Origin: Mesorhizobium sp.
Lineage (GTDB): Bacteria > Pseudomonadota > Alphaproteobacteria > Rhizobiales > Rhizobiaceae
Assembly: GCA_004020365.1 (NCBI GenBank)
Contig: SAQR01000027.1
Location: 1-64,000 of the forward strand
DNA: 64,000 nucleotides
Direction: 5' to 3'
The position numbers and the translations under genes are program-made. Shown piece after piece: positions 8,595-16,795 of this stretch (positions are counted from its first letter, which is position 1; each line of letters begins with the position of its first letter). The notes under the pieces were generated by a model. It made no database searches and had not been told where the DNA came from. It saw nothing but the letters and a program-made list of their open reading frames with translations.

Positions 8595-11375
8595 ATGGAA
8601 CAGCGCCGGTCGTCGCAGAGCTTCAAACGCAAGGAATTGGTCGGCAAGCTCAACCCCGTCTGTTTGCGCGCCTTCAAGGCTGCGGCCGACACCGCCAAGC
8701 TGCGCGGCAATCCTTATGTCGAACTCGTTCACTTCATCGAGCAACTGGTGCTTTCAGAGCGTTCGGATGTGCAACTGATACTAGCAGTCGCCGGGGTGGA
8801 TGCCAGCCGGCTCACGGCCGATATGACCCGCGCCGTCGACAAGCTGCCTTACGGCGCCACTTCAATCGAGGAATTTTCCGATCATATCTTTCACGCCATC
8901 CAGGAGGCCTGGGGACTGGCGGGGCTGGAATTCAGCGTCGACGAAGTCCGCAGTGCGCATATTCTGCTTGCCTGCCTGAAGACCCCGGTGCTGGAAGGCC
9001 TGCTGTCGAAGATCAGCGGCGAATTCGACAAGATCGATGCGCAGGCTGTCATTACGCAGTTTGCAGACGTCATGGAGGGTTCACTCGAAGCTGGCGCCTC
9101 GACGCCAGCCCCCGCCGCCGAGACACCGCGGCGGGCTGCGGGCGGGGATTCGGCGCTCGCCAAATATGCCACCGACCTGACCCAGCGCGCCCGCGACGGC
9201 AAGATCGATCCGGTCGTCGGCCGCGATCCCGAGATCAGGCAGATCGTCGATATCCTGATGCGGCGCCGGCAAAACAATCCGATCCTGACCGGCGAGGCGG
9301 GGGTCGGCAAAACCGCGGTCGTCGAGGGCTTTGCCTTGCGCATCGCCGAGGGCGACGTGCCGCCGACGCTGCAGGGCGTCAGCGTGCGCATGCTCGATGT
9401 CGGCCTGATGCAGGCGGGCGCCAGCGTAAAGGGCGAATTCGAAAAGCGGCTGAAGGCGGTCATTGACGAGGTGCAATCCTCGGAAACGCCGGTCATCCTC
9501 TTCATCGACGAAGCGCACACCTTGATCGGCGCCGGCGGCGCGGCAGGAACCGGTGATGCGGCCAATCTGCTGAAGCCGGCGCTGGCGCGCGGTGAGCTTC
9601 GCACCATCGCAGCAACGACATGGGCCGAATACAAGCAGCACATCGAGAAGGACCCGGCGCTTACCCGTCGCTTCCAGGTCGTCAAGATAGATGAGCCGTC
9701 GGAAGCGGTCGCCGTTCTCATGCTGCGTGGTGTCGCCGGTGTTCTTGAGCAGCATCACAAGGTGCAGATACTCGATGAGGCGATCGAGGCGGCGGTCGGC
9801 CTGTCCCACCGCTACATCCCGGCACGGCAACTGCCTGACAAGGCGGTGAGCCTTCTCGACACCGCCTGCGCCCGTGTCGCCATTTCGCAGCATGCCACCC
9901 CTGCCGAGGTCGAGGATATCATGCGCCGCCGCCAGGCTCTGGAGGTCGAGCGCGCCATCATCGGCCGCGAGGCAGCGATCGGCATCGAAGTGGCCGACCG
10001 GCAGGCTCGGGTCGACACCGGGCTTGCCGAGACCGAACTCACGCTTGCTGCCGCGCAGCAACGTTGGGATCGGGAAAAGGCGCTGGTCGGCGAGATACTC
10101 GAATTGCGCGCCAGGCTGCGCGGCGAGGGTGTGCCGCTCGACGCCGTGCAGCCTCCAGGGGCGGTCGCCGAAACCGCAGGCGCCGATGCCCCCGATGTCA
10201 AAGCGCCTGAAACCGATGCGCCAGAAACCGATGCGCCTGAACCCGATGCGGCAGCAACGATTACTGCCGATCCTTCTCCACCCGAACCGGCTGCCGATCT
10301 CGCGCGGCTGCGCGAACTGATGGCCGAACTCGCAGAAGCGCAGGGCGAGACGCCGCTGATCCTGCCGTCGGTCGACCGCAACGCCGTGGCCGCCGTGGTG
10401 CAGGACTGGACCGGCATCCCGACTGGCCGGATGCTGTCGAGCCAGACCGAAAAGGCGCTGCGGCTCGCCGCCACTCTGTCCGAGCGCGTGGTCGGTCAGG
10501 ATCACGCCATGGAAATGATTGCCAAGCGCGTGCAGACCAGCCGGGCCGGGCTCGGCGCGCCCGAAAAACCAGTGGGGGTTTTTCTGCTCTGCGGCCCCTC
10601 GGGCGTCGGCAAGACCGAAACCGCGCTGGCCCTGGCCGAGACGCTCTATGGCGGCGAGCAGAACCTCATTTCGATCAATATGTCCGAATTCCAGGAGGCG
10701 CACACCGTCTCTACCTTGAAGGGCGCGCCACCCGGATATGTCGGCTACGGTAAGGGCGGCATTCTCACCGAGGCGGTCCGCCGCAAGCCCTATTCGGTGA
10801 TCCTGCTTGACGAGGTCGAGAAGGCGCATCCGGACGTTCATGAAATCTTCTTCCAGGTCTTCGACAAGGGAATGATGGACGACAGTGAGGGACGGCGGAT
10901 CGATTTCAAGAACACGTTGATCCTGCTCACCTCGAACGTTGGCTCCGAAGTCATCATGGACCGGACCAGCAGCGGCACGGTGCGGGCAGGGCTCGACGAT
11001 CTCGACACAGCATTGCGCGCCCCGCTGCTGAAGGTTTTCCCGGCGGCCTTCCTCGGCCGGGTGGTGACCATCCCATACTACCCGCTCTCGGACATGATGA
11101 TCGAAGCGATCACCCGCCATCAGTTCGCCAAGATCGCCCGCCGGCTGCGCTCGAGCAACGATGCCGAGTTGGTGATCGGTGACGGCGTCATGGATCTGGT
11201 CAAGGCCCGCTGCACCGAGATCGAATCCGGCGGGCGGATGATCGACGCCATTTTGACAAACACGCTTCTGCCGGAATTGAGCCGTGGCGTGCTGAACCGG
11301 TCGCTCGAGGGCGAAAAGATGACGAAGGTGACGGTAGGAGCCTCCGAAGGAGGTTTCACCTATTCCTTCGAATAG
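8595..11375 (+). CDS. clpV: Type VI secretion AAA+ ATPase ClpV (TssH)
   Basis: A 926-residue Clp/Hsp100 unfoldase that disassembles contracted TssBC sheaths. An N-terminal Clp_N domain (about 1-150) is followed by the first AAA domain (Walker A GEAGVGKT at about 233-240, Walker B VILFIDEAH). Then come a helical middle region and the second AAA domain (Walker A GPSGVGKT at about 667-674, ILLDEVEKAH) with a ClpB-type D2-small domain. I chose the ATG at 8595 because GGAGG precedes it; an in-frame ATG 42 bases upstream lacks one. The middle region carries an unusual Pro/Glu/Asp-rich insert (about 530-570) made of a 15-bp tandem repeat. Confidence 0.97.
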   Translation: MEQRRSSQSFKRKELVGKLNPVCLRAFKAAADTAKLRGNPYVELVHFIEQLVLSERSDVQLILAVAGVDASRLTADMTRAVDKLPYGATSIEEFSDHIFHAIQEAWGLAGLEFSVDEVRSAHILLACLKTPVLEGLLSKISGEFDKIDAQAVITQFADVMEGSLEAGASTPAPAAETPRRAAGGDSALAKYATDLTQRARDGKIDPVVGRDPEIRQIVDILMRRRQNNPILTGEAGVGKTAVVEGFALRIAEGDVPPTLQGVSVRMLDVGLMQAGASVKGEFEKRLKAVIDEVQSSETPVILFIDEAHTLIGAGGAAGTGDAANLLKPALARGELRTIAATTWAEYKQHIEKDPALTRRFQVVKIDEPSEAVAVLMLRGVAGVLEQHHKVQILDEAIEAAVGLSHRYIPARQLPDKAVSLLDTACARVAISQHATPAEVEDIMRRRQALEVERAIIGREAAIGIEVADRQARVDTGLAETELTLAAAQQRWDREKALVGEILELRARLRGEGVPLDAVQPPGAVAETAGADAPDVKAPETDAPETDAPEPDAAATITADPSPPEPAADLARLRELMAELAEAQGETPLILPSVDRNAVAAVVQDWTGIPTGRMLSSQTEKALRLAATLSERVVGQDHAMEMIAKRVQTSRAGLGAPEKPVGVFLLCGPSGVGKTETALALAETLYGGEQNLISINMSEFQEAHTVSTLKGAPPGYVGYGKGGILTEAVRRKPYSVILLDEVEKAHPDVHEIFFQVFDKGMMDDSEGRRIDFKNTLILLTSNVGSEVIMDRTSSGTVRAGLDDLDTALRAPLLKVFPAAFLGRVVTIPYYPLSDMMIEAITRHQFAKIARRLRSSNDAELVIGDGVMDLVKARCTEIESGGRMIDAILTNTLLPELSRGVLNRSLEGEKMTKVTVGASEGGFTYSFE
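10206..10250 (+). repeat. Three 15-bp tandem repeats inside clpV (PETDA repeats)
   Basis: Three in-frame copies of a 15-base unit encode PETDA-PETDA-PEPDA. They differ by single bases and sit in the low-complexity acidic linker between the middle helices and the second AAA domain. The in-frame unit suggests length can vary by slippage without breaking the enzyme. Confidence 0.85.
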
Positions 11376-11542
11376 CTGAGCAGCAATTCAGATCGACGAC
11401 CCCCGCATTTTACGATCAACTTCGAGAAGATCTGCGCGAGCAGAGAACCCGGTCTGCCAAGAAACAGCACGCGTGACGTGGGAACCAGCCTCGGCAAGAC
11501 ACGTTGCTAAGTCATCGACCCTCACAAATAGGGATCCGTTCA

Positions 11543-11668
11543 ATGGCGATAGAGATATCTCGCGAGGAAGAGCAACGCGGCACCGGGAAAGTCATGATGT
11601 GGGGCGCCATAATCTCCGCTGTGCTTTTTGTTGGCCTGATTGCCGTATTCGTCCTCGGGCCAATCTGA
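11543..11668 (+). CDS. Short single-pass membrane peptide (41 aa), hypothetical
   Basis: A short frame from ATG 11543 encodes 41 residues. A charged N-terminus (MAIEISREEEQRGTGK) is followed by an uninterrupted hydrophobic helix of about 22 residues (MMWGAIISAVLFVGLIAVFV) ending LGPI. AGGGA lies 8 bases upstream. This amphipathic-then-hydrophobic layout is unlikely by chance in GC-rich DNA. It sits 167 bases after clpV on the same strand, but no family is recognised and a T6SS role is only positional. Confidence 0.5.
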   Translation: MAIEISREEEQRGTGKVMMWGAIISAVLFVGLIAVFVLGPI

Positions 11669-11912
11669 TCTGGTTGCGGGAGCGAACTCCGAACTGTTGG
11701 CCATTGGCGAGAAGGCGGATCAAAGCCCGCGCTAATGGGGTCAAGAGGTCTCGTGCGAGCCATTTATCCGATCGCCGATCGGAGATTTCCACCAGATATT
11801 CCTGTGTCGCGTCCGAGCGCCAGACCTTGTTCGATGTGGTTTCGCGCGTGGGTTGCATCCCGACCTCAGACACGCTACTATTACCTTCTCGCGTTCCCGG
11901 GGGGGAAGGTGG

Positions 11913-12152
11913 ATGAGCATCGTCCATAGGGTCGGTCCAGTTCTAGATCAGGCGATTGCCGCAGTCCTCAACAGGGCCGGCTATGGCGACACCGTCTCGG
12001 TCAAAGCGGCATTAGACCAGGTTCGCCAGGCTGCACCCGGTTTGGTCGCATCCAATGACGATCTAACCGAAGCTATCCTCGAAGTCGCTGCTGCGCTGGG
12101 CCTGTGCGTGGCTTTCGATGAGCACGAGCAGTATCCGCTCAATCCCGCTTAG
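11913..12152 (+). CDS. Small hypothetical protein (79 aa)
   Basis: The frame from ATG 11913 (MSIVHRVGPVLDQAIAAVL) follows a purine-rich GGGGGGAAGG stretch. The product looks folded and alpha-helical (LDQVRQAAPGLVASNDDLTEAILEVAAALGLCVAFDE), with no signal peptide or membrane segment. An in-frame ATG 60 bases upstream adds basic, unconserved-looking residues. No family recognised. Confidence 0.5.
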   Translation: MSIVHRVGPVLDQAIAAVLNRAGYGDTVSVKAALDQVRQAAPGLVASNDDLTEAILEVAAALGLCVAFDEHEQYPLNPA

Positions 12153-12243
12153 TTATCCGATCACCGCTCGGAAGGTTCTAATGCACGTCGCGTAAAGGTG
12201 CGCAGCGGTCTTGCGATAACGCCATGCATAAAACAAAAAACCC

Positions 12244-12288
12244 TTAGAGCGCGTCGCATGAATCCATTCAGCTGCGATGCGCTTTTAG
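12244..12288. repeat. Intergenic palindromic repeat, rhizobial AGAGCGCGTCGC type
   Basis: An imperfect inverted repeat. The outer arms are GCGCGTCGCA and TGCGATGCGC (one mismatch) and the inner arms TGAAT/ATTCA, with a 2-base centre and a small bulge, flanked by TTAGA and TTTTAG. It lies 92 bases after the 79-aa frame and follows an A-rich tract. It could act as a terminator or be a dispersed REP-like element. I recall similar intergenic repeats in Mesorhizobium but cannot check copy number. Confidence 0.55.
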
Positions 12289-12309
12289 CGAAATGATCCG
12301 ACCTCTCAT

Positions 12310-12334
12310 GGAACCCTTTAGCCAGCGACGAGTT
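12310..12334 (+). promoter_or_regulatory. Near-consensus EcfG/RpoE2-type promoter
   Basis: GGAAC, 16 bases, AGTT. This satisfies the Sinorhizobium RpoE2 form GGAAC-N18-TT, with a predicted start near 12343 and the 65-aa frame starting at 12360. Confidence 0.4.
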
Positions 12335-12359
12335 CCGTTCAAAGTTAAAGGTGACCGTC

Positions 12360-12557
12360 ATGGCAACCCGAGAGAGCGATCGCGGCTTCCGAGAGTTGGT
12401 GCATTCGGAAGACAATCGTCGGAGTCTTCGCAAGCGATTAGGATTGGACGGCGACCAAACCCTGTCGCCGAGACTTCTCGCATTAGCTCTGAAGCTTCAG
12501 AAGGAGCTTGAGCGGCGACAGCAAGAACTGGCTGACGAGAACCCTCCATCACCCTGA
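12360..12557 (+). CDS. Small charged helical protein (65 aa), first of a related pair
   Basis: The frame starts MATRESDRGFRELVHSEDN after AAAGGTGACCGTC. It continues with a basic stretch and a long amphipathic helix rich in Leu, Lys, Glu and Gln (LALALKLQKELERRQQEL), possibly a coiled coil. The next frame at 12591 begins MATRER after an almost identical GGTGACCG leader and shares the REL....DNRR core, so the two appear duplicated. No known family. Confidence 0.5.
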   Translation: MATRESDRGFRELVHSEDNRRSLRKRLGLDGDQTLSPRLLALALKLQKELERRQQELADENPPSP

Positions 12558-12590
12558 AGTTGGTTATGGCACTCATTCCGGTGACCGTAG

Positions 12591-12863
12591 ATGGCAACGC
12601 GCGAGAGAGCGGGCCATAAGACCCTTGCCGACGCCGTTCGCGAATTGATCGGCACCAAAGACAATCGTCGTCTGGGCGGTCTTTCAGCGCGAGCGTCGCT
12701 TGCTGGCGTTCGTCGGTCGGAGGCCAATGGTATTTTTAACGGAACGCTAATATACATAGAGGCTCGAACGAGCAGCGCCTGCCAAATACCTAGGGAACGC
12801 CATGCGAAGACTCGTCTTCACGGCAATGTGTATCGCCACCGCAACTGCCGCTGGCGCCCATGA
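12591..12863 (+). CDS. Diverged partner of the 12360 gene, possibly degenerate (90 aa)
   Basis: Residues 1-35 (MATRERAGHK, then AVRELIGTKDNRR) parallel the preceding 65-aa frame, and the GGTGACCG leader is also shared. After DNRR the similarity stops: the remainder is Arg-rich, lacks the partner's helical tail, and runs 62 bases into the next gene in another frame. This looks like a duplicate whose 3' end has been lost or shifted. Translation is uncertain. Confidence 0.3.
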   Translation: MATRERAGHKTLADAVRELIGTKDNRRLGGLSARASLAGVRRSEANGIFNGTLIYIEARTSSACQIPRERHAKTRLHGNVYRHRNCRWRP

Positions 12864-13170
12864 TTGGTACGAGGGCCAGATTGACCCACTGACGAAATTC
12901 AAGTGTTGCGGTGGCTCTGACTGCCGCGCCATACCTCGGTCGTCGGTACGCTCCAGGATAGACGGCGGTTACACTTACCTGCCGCATAATTTCAACATCC
13001 CACGGGACCGTGTGCAGGAATCCCCGGACGGCCAATACCACATCTGCGAGAGTACCTACGTCGTCACCCATCAGCTGTATTGGCGTTGCTTTTTCGCACC
13101 TCGCGCAACCGTCTCTCTAATTCTTCCAGGCGCACGGCCGCCGGCATTCGCACCCATTCATAATCGATGA
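12802..13170 (+). CDS. Secreted Cys-rich small protein, rhizobial HDWY...CCGGSDC type
   Basis: A 122-residue product with an N-terminal signal peptide (MRRLVFTAMCIATATAAGA, cleavage near AGA-HD). The mature part has DWYEGQIDP, KCCGGSDCRAI, a YTYLPHNFNIPRDRV segment, CESTYVV and WRCFFAP. This pattern of paired cysteines with HDWY occurs in a common periplasmic protein family of Rhizobiales of unknown function. The last 20 residues after CFFAP look unconserved. Confidence 0.7.
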   Translation: MRRLVFTAMCIATATAAGAHDWYEGQIDPLTKFKCCGGSDCRAIPRSSVRSRIDGGYTYLPHNFNIPRDRVQESPDGQYHICESTYVVTHQLYWRCFFAPRATVSLILPGARPPAFAPIHNR

Positions 13171-13197
13171 CACGCACTCGGTCTGGCCGACCAGGAA

Positions 13198-14517
13198 CTA
13201 AGCTCGCACTATTCGGCCGAGATAACTTCCGAGCGCGCCGGCGCGAAACAACATGAAGGCGATCATCGCGATCCAAAGCCCGTGGTTTCCCAATGAAGCC
13301 TGCAGCAGGCAGGCAACCGCGAGAAACACCACAGTCGACAGGAACATGCTGTTGCGTAACTCGCGGGTTCGCAGTGCCCCGATGAAAACACCGTCCAGGA
13401 GAAAGCCTGCAAATGACGCGATTGGAAGGATGACGACATAGGGCAAAAACCTGCCTGCCGTTTCCCTGATTGCCTGCTGGTCGGTCAGCAGGCTGACGAT
13501 CGCATCGCCCGCCAACCAGTAGGACAGTGAGAACAGCAGCGCCGCTGCCAGGGACCAGAGGCCCGCAGCCCTGATCACGCCGCGCAATGCCGTCCGGTCC
13601 TTGGAGCCTATGGCCGAGCCGACCAGCGTTTCCGTCGCATGCGCGAATCCATCAAGGCCGTAGGCCATGAAGCTGTGCAGGTTCATCAGAACCGCGTTCG
13701 CAGCCAGTACGACGTCGCCTTCGGCGGCTCCCGCACGCGTGAACCAGCCGAACGAGACCAGCAGGAAGAAGCTGCGCAGGAAAATGTCTATGTTGACCCG
13801 GAACAATCTTGCGAAGGCCGCCCGGTCGAGGATGGCCCCAACTATCGCAGGGTTCATTCCCTTGAAGGGTTTTACAAAAAGCAGCGCTGTGAGGAATGTT
13901 GCCCATTCCGCGACTGCAGTGCCGGCTCCAATGCCGGCGACGCCCCAATCCAGGCCAATCGCGAGTAAGAGAGTAGCCGCAAGATTGAGAATATTCATGC
14001 CGATCTGCAGGACCAGTGCCAAGGACACGCGCTGGCTGCCGAGCAGATAGCCGAGCACCACAAAATTGCCCAGCGACGCCGGCGACGACCATATCCGCGC
14101 ATAAGCGTAATCCGCCGCGCTATGCTGCACCGCCCCGCTGCCGCCCATCAGAGTGATGCCTGCGCTGATGATCGGCCACTGCAAGCAAACGATCACGACG
14201 CCCGACACAGTAGCGATCAGCAAGGCACGCAGGAGGTGCTTGCGCAATTCGACATGGTCGTTGGCTCCATAGGCCTGCGCAGCGAGGCCCGTGGTTGCCA
14301 TGCGCAGGAAACCGAAGCTCCAGAACAGGAAGCTGAACAGGATGCCGCCCAGCGCAACGCCGCCGAGGTGCTGAGGGCCACTCAGGTGCCCGGCCACGGT
14401 CGTGTCGACCATGGCAAGTATCGGCAGCGCGAGATTGGCCAGAATGATCGGAAGCGCCAGCCTCACCACGCGGCGGTTCCAGTCCCTGGCCGCCGTTGAG
14501 TGGGGCGCCTCTTCCAT
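13198..14517 (-). CDS. MATE family efflux transporter (DinF-like)
   Basis: A 439-residue, about 12-helix transporter. It has the MATE opening (RLALPIILANLALPILAMVDTTVAGHL), a GLAAQAYGAND loop, and the second-half repeat (MAYGLDGFAHATETLVGSAIG) typical of DinF-like members. The start at 14517 is 1 base after the opine-dehydrogenase stop, so it is the last gene of the long minus-strand operon. MATE proteins exchange Na+ or H+ for organic solutes; the position suggests export of the operon's product or relief from a toxic intermediate. Confidence 0.9.
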   Translation of the reverse strand: MEEAPHSTAARDWNRRVVRLALPIILANLALPILAMVDTTVAGHLSGPQHLGGVALGGILFSFLFWSFGFLRMATTGLAAQAYGANDHVELRKHLLRALLIATVSGVVIVCLQWPIISAGITLMGGSGAVQHSAADYAYARIWSSPASLGNFVVLGYLLGSQRVSLALVLQIGMNILNLAATLLLAIGLDWGVAGIGAGTAVAEWATFLTALLFVKPFKGMNPAIVGAILDRAAFARLFRVNIDIFLRSFFLLVSFGWFTRAGAAEGDVVLAANAVLMNLHSFMAYGLDGFAHATETLVGSAIGSKDRTALRGVIRAAGLWSLAAALLFSLSYWLAGDAIVSLLTDQQAIRETAGRFLPYVVILPIASFAGFLLDGVFIGALRTRELRNSMFLSTVVFLAVACLLQASLGNHGLWIAMIAFMLFRAGALGSYLGRIVRA

Positions 14518-14518
14518 G

Positions 14519-15601
14519 TCAGGCCGGGAGGGCGTAGCCGTCGCGCGAAAGCCGCCGGAGGTCGTCGAGCGACATTGCGTCCATGTCCAGCGCCGGGAGA
14601 AGATCGTTCTCGCTGACGAAATCGCGTCCATAAAGCGCCGAAAAAATCTGGATACCGGATTCATGCAACGCAGCCGGCTTGCCGACGAGACGGCCGAGCT
14701 TGGCTGTTGCGACCAGACCAAAGGGCACGTCCTCGAGCACATAGCGGCTGTCCGCCGTCGTCGGTCCTTGCCCGCCATTGCCGGCTTCATGCATCGCCTG
14801 GTTCATCTGCGAGATCGAGGCCAGCGGCACGTGGAACGAAAGATGGAAGTGCTGGAAGATGGTGCGCACGTCCTGCCCGAGCGCGGCAGCGATCACCAGC
14901 CGCTCCTCGTCGAGTTGCTCGAGCAACCGTCCAACTTTGGGCGTGACGTTCTGGCCCTGGCTCCAGGTCTCGCCGCGCTCCATGCGCGTCAGATTACAGA
15001 GCGCGATCCCCATGTGATTCTGCGGGTTGAGGTTGCTGACCGCGATTGCCATCAGGCTGCCACGGTCGATGAAGCGATCGCCGAACAGCTTTTCGCACAG
15101 CGCCAAGCCTTCGGTGCTGCGCGCATGGGGAACAGTGGCGATGTCTACTTTCTGGCGCACAGTCGAGACATTGACTTCGGCCTGCCCCTTCTGCCGTCCT
15201 GCAACGACTGTGGTTCCCCAGGCGATGATGGTTGCCGTCACGCCGCGTGCCGCGAGCTCGCGTGACAGATAGAGCGCGCCGAACGAGGCGTGCGAGCTGA
15301 TGATGACGGTTTGTTCGGCACGCAGGTGCGGCGCAATCGCGTCGAATGCGAACTTGTGCCCATAGCCGGGCAGGGCGACCACGACGACCTCGACACCGTC
15401 CACCAGATCGGCAGCACCTGCTGCGACCTTCGGATGAAACTCTCCCGTGATTGCGCCGGAAGCGGTGAGCGCTTTGCCCGTCGCCAGTTCCTTCGTCCGC
15501 TCGCCCGATGGCGACCAGAGCATGGCCTGATGTCCGATCTGCTCCAGCAGACAGGCAACTCCAAACGCGATCGACCCGGCGCCCACGATACCAACTCGCA
15601 T
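14519..15601 (-). CDS. NAD/NADP octopine/nopaline dehydrogenase family protein
   Basis: A 360-residue product starting MRVGIVGAGSIAFGVACLL. An N-terminal Rossmann fold (GAGSIA at 7-12) is followed by the all-alpha octopine-dehydrogenase domain (NLNPQNHMGIALCNLTRMERGE, and FHLSFHVPLASI). The family reductively condenses an amino acid with a 2-oxo acid, or does the reverse. Substrates cannot be read from the sequence. It lies 35 bases after a truncated XRE regulator stub and directly before the MATE gene. The operon's importer suggests uptake of a cationic or amino ligand. Confidence 0.85.
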   Translation of the reverse strand: MRVGIVGAGSIAFGVACLLEQIGHQAMLWSPSGERTKELATGKALTASGAITGEFHPKVAAGAADLVDGVEVVVVALPGYGHKFAFDAIAPHLRAEQTVIISSHASFGALYLSRELAARGVTATIIAWGTTVVAGRQKGQAEVNVSTVRQKVDIATVPHARSTEGLALCEKLFGDRFIDRGSLMAIAVSNLNPQNHMGIALCNLTRMERGETWSQGQNVTPKVGRLLEQLDEERLVIAAALGQDVRTIFQHFHLSFHVPLASISQMNQAMHEAGNGGQGPTTADSRYVLEDVPFGLVATAKLGRLVGKPAALHESGIQIFSALYGRDFVSENDLLPALDMDAMSLDDLRRLSRDGYALPA

Positions 15602-15636
15602 GTCATGCCTTTCGATGTGCTCGATTTCTATCTCGT

Positions 15637-15738
15637 TCACGCGGGCCGGGTGACGTCGAAGGCAAGCTCCTCCAGCGTCAGGTCGCGCGCCTTGCGCTGC
15701 GTCTGCAGGCGCGGACCTATGGCGGGCGGCTGGTTCAT
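15637..15738 (-). pseudogene. Remnant of an XRE-type regulator: 33 codons of an HTH N-terminus
   Basis: The frame starts at an ATG overlapping the preceding stop (ATGA). It encodes 33 residues with IGPRLQTQRKARDLTLEELA, which is the start of an XRE helix-turn-helix (helix 1, turn and start of helix 2). It then ends at TGA where the recognition helix and, usually, a cupin domain would follow. The stop codon context and the 35-base gap to the next gene leave no room for the rest. I read this as an internal deletion that removed the regulator while keeping the coupled start. Confidence 0.6.
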
Positions 15739-16310
15739 TCCGCGACCGGCTCCCCAAGAGTGTGCATCAGCCGGTTCGCCCAGCCGAACAGCGAGGCCGA
15801 AAGCACCAGGTCGAGGATTTCCTCGTCGCCAAGGCCGCAGTCCTTCAGCCGCGCAAGGTCCTCAGCGTCGGCCGCGGGCCGACATTGCGAAAGCTTGACG
15901 GCGAATTGCAGGATTGCCGATAGCCTGGGCTCAAGCTCGGCATCAACGCCGACAGCGAAGATTTTGCCGATGGAGGTTTCGTCTTTGGAAAGCTGGGAAT
16001 AGCGCTCCGCGTGGACGGCGGCGCAGTAGATGCAACGGTTGACCAGCGAGGCGCCGACCGCGCCGATTTCGCGCTCGGCGCGTGACATGCCACCGCGATT
16101 ATACATGATGCCATTGAACAGCGGCGACCGGTGCTTCAGCGTCTCGGCGTCATGCGCCAGAACAAGCACATAGTCTGAGATTTTTCGGTTCGACGGCGTC
16201 ACCTGCAAAGCGTCCAGCTGCGCGGGCGTCGCATGATCAAGATCGACCGGCCTGACATGCGGCTTCCAGATCGGAACTTTGGTGGTGAAATCCTGCAACA
16301 CGCGTGTCAT
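15735..16310 (-). CDS. Carboxymuconolactone decarboxylase/peroxidase-related family protein (AhpD-like)
   Basis: A 191-residue all-helical protein with the AhpD-type centre RCIYCAAVHAE (CxxC plus His), preceded by SRAEREIGAVGASLVN. It belongs to the alkylhydroperoxidase-related CMD group. Start and stop overlap both neighbours as ATGA, so it is translationally coupled to the 162-aa CMD-like protein upstream and the XRE stub downstream. A redox or decarboxylation step in the operon's pathway is possible. Confidence 0.8.
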   Translation of the reverse strand: MTRVLQDFTTKVPIWKPHVRPVDLDHATPAQLDALQVTPSNRKISDYVLVLAHDAETLKHRSPLFNGIMYNRGGMSRAEREIGAVGASLVNRCIYCAAVHAERYSQLSKDETSIGKIFAVGVDAELEPRLSAILQFAVKLSQCRPAADAEDLARLKDCGLGDEEILDLVLSASLFGWANRLMHTLGEPVAE

Positions 16311-16795
16311 GCCGATTGCCTCATCAGTCGCAGTCCGGCCACGACCCGGATCTGGTAGCTGACAAAGGCCACCAGTTCGGAGAGACGGACGATATCCGCC
16401 TCGACGATACCCGCCTGGCGCAACAGCTCGATATCTCTGCCGCTCGCCGCGCGCGGGTTGGCCGCGACCAGGTCGGCGTGACGGATCAGCGCGCTGATGC
16501 GGGGGTCGCTAGCTCTGTAGTCGAGGTCACTGACCTGCCGCTCTGTCTCATCAGGAGCGGCCTGATCGAGTATCGCGCCGAAATGGTCGCGAAACGCCGC
16601 ATCGTCGTTCAGGCTGGCGATGCGGCAGGCGATGGCCGCGCGCATCGCATGCGACAGGCCACCGGGATCAGCGGGACGCAGGGCCGCGTCATGCGTTTTT
16701 TGCGTCAGCTCGAAAATGTCGGCGCGTTTGGCAATGACCTTGGCGAGTTCGCTCTGCGGATCGATTCCTGACAGGCGCAGAATGACATCGTTCAT
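16307..16795 (-). CDS. CMD-domain protein, second of a pair
   Basis: A 162-residue helical protein (MNDVILRLSGIDPQSELAKV) with HAMRAAIACRIASLN and a C-terminal LSELVAFVSYQIRVVAGL helix. It resembles the CMD fold but lacks the CxxC of its neighbour. Such pairs occur side by side in rhizobia, probably as heteromeric partners. The ATG overlaps the flavoprotein stop and its own stop overlaps the next ATG. Confidence 0.7.
   Translation of the reverse strand: MNDVILRLSGIDPQSELAKVIAKRADIFELTQKTHDAALRPADPGGLSHAMRAAIACRIASLNDDAAFRDHFGAILDQAAPDETERQVSDLDYRASDPRISALIRHADLVAANPRAASGRDIELLRQAGIVEADIVRLSELVAFVSYQIRVVAGLRLMRQSA

Noticed and set aside
9081-11120. A 679-codon frame antisense to clpV, and a 413-codon frame antisense to tssC (5076-6317).
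   Set aside because: His/Arg/Asp-rich composition typical of high-GC shadow frames; the sense frames have complete conserved domains.
13064-13276. A 70-codon minus-strand frame with a charged helix between the secreted protein and MATE genes.
   Set aside because: It overlaps both convergent genes and has no ribosome site; composition alone does not justify it.
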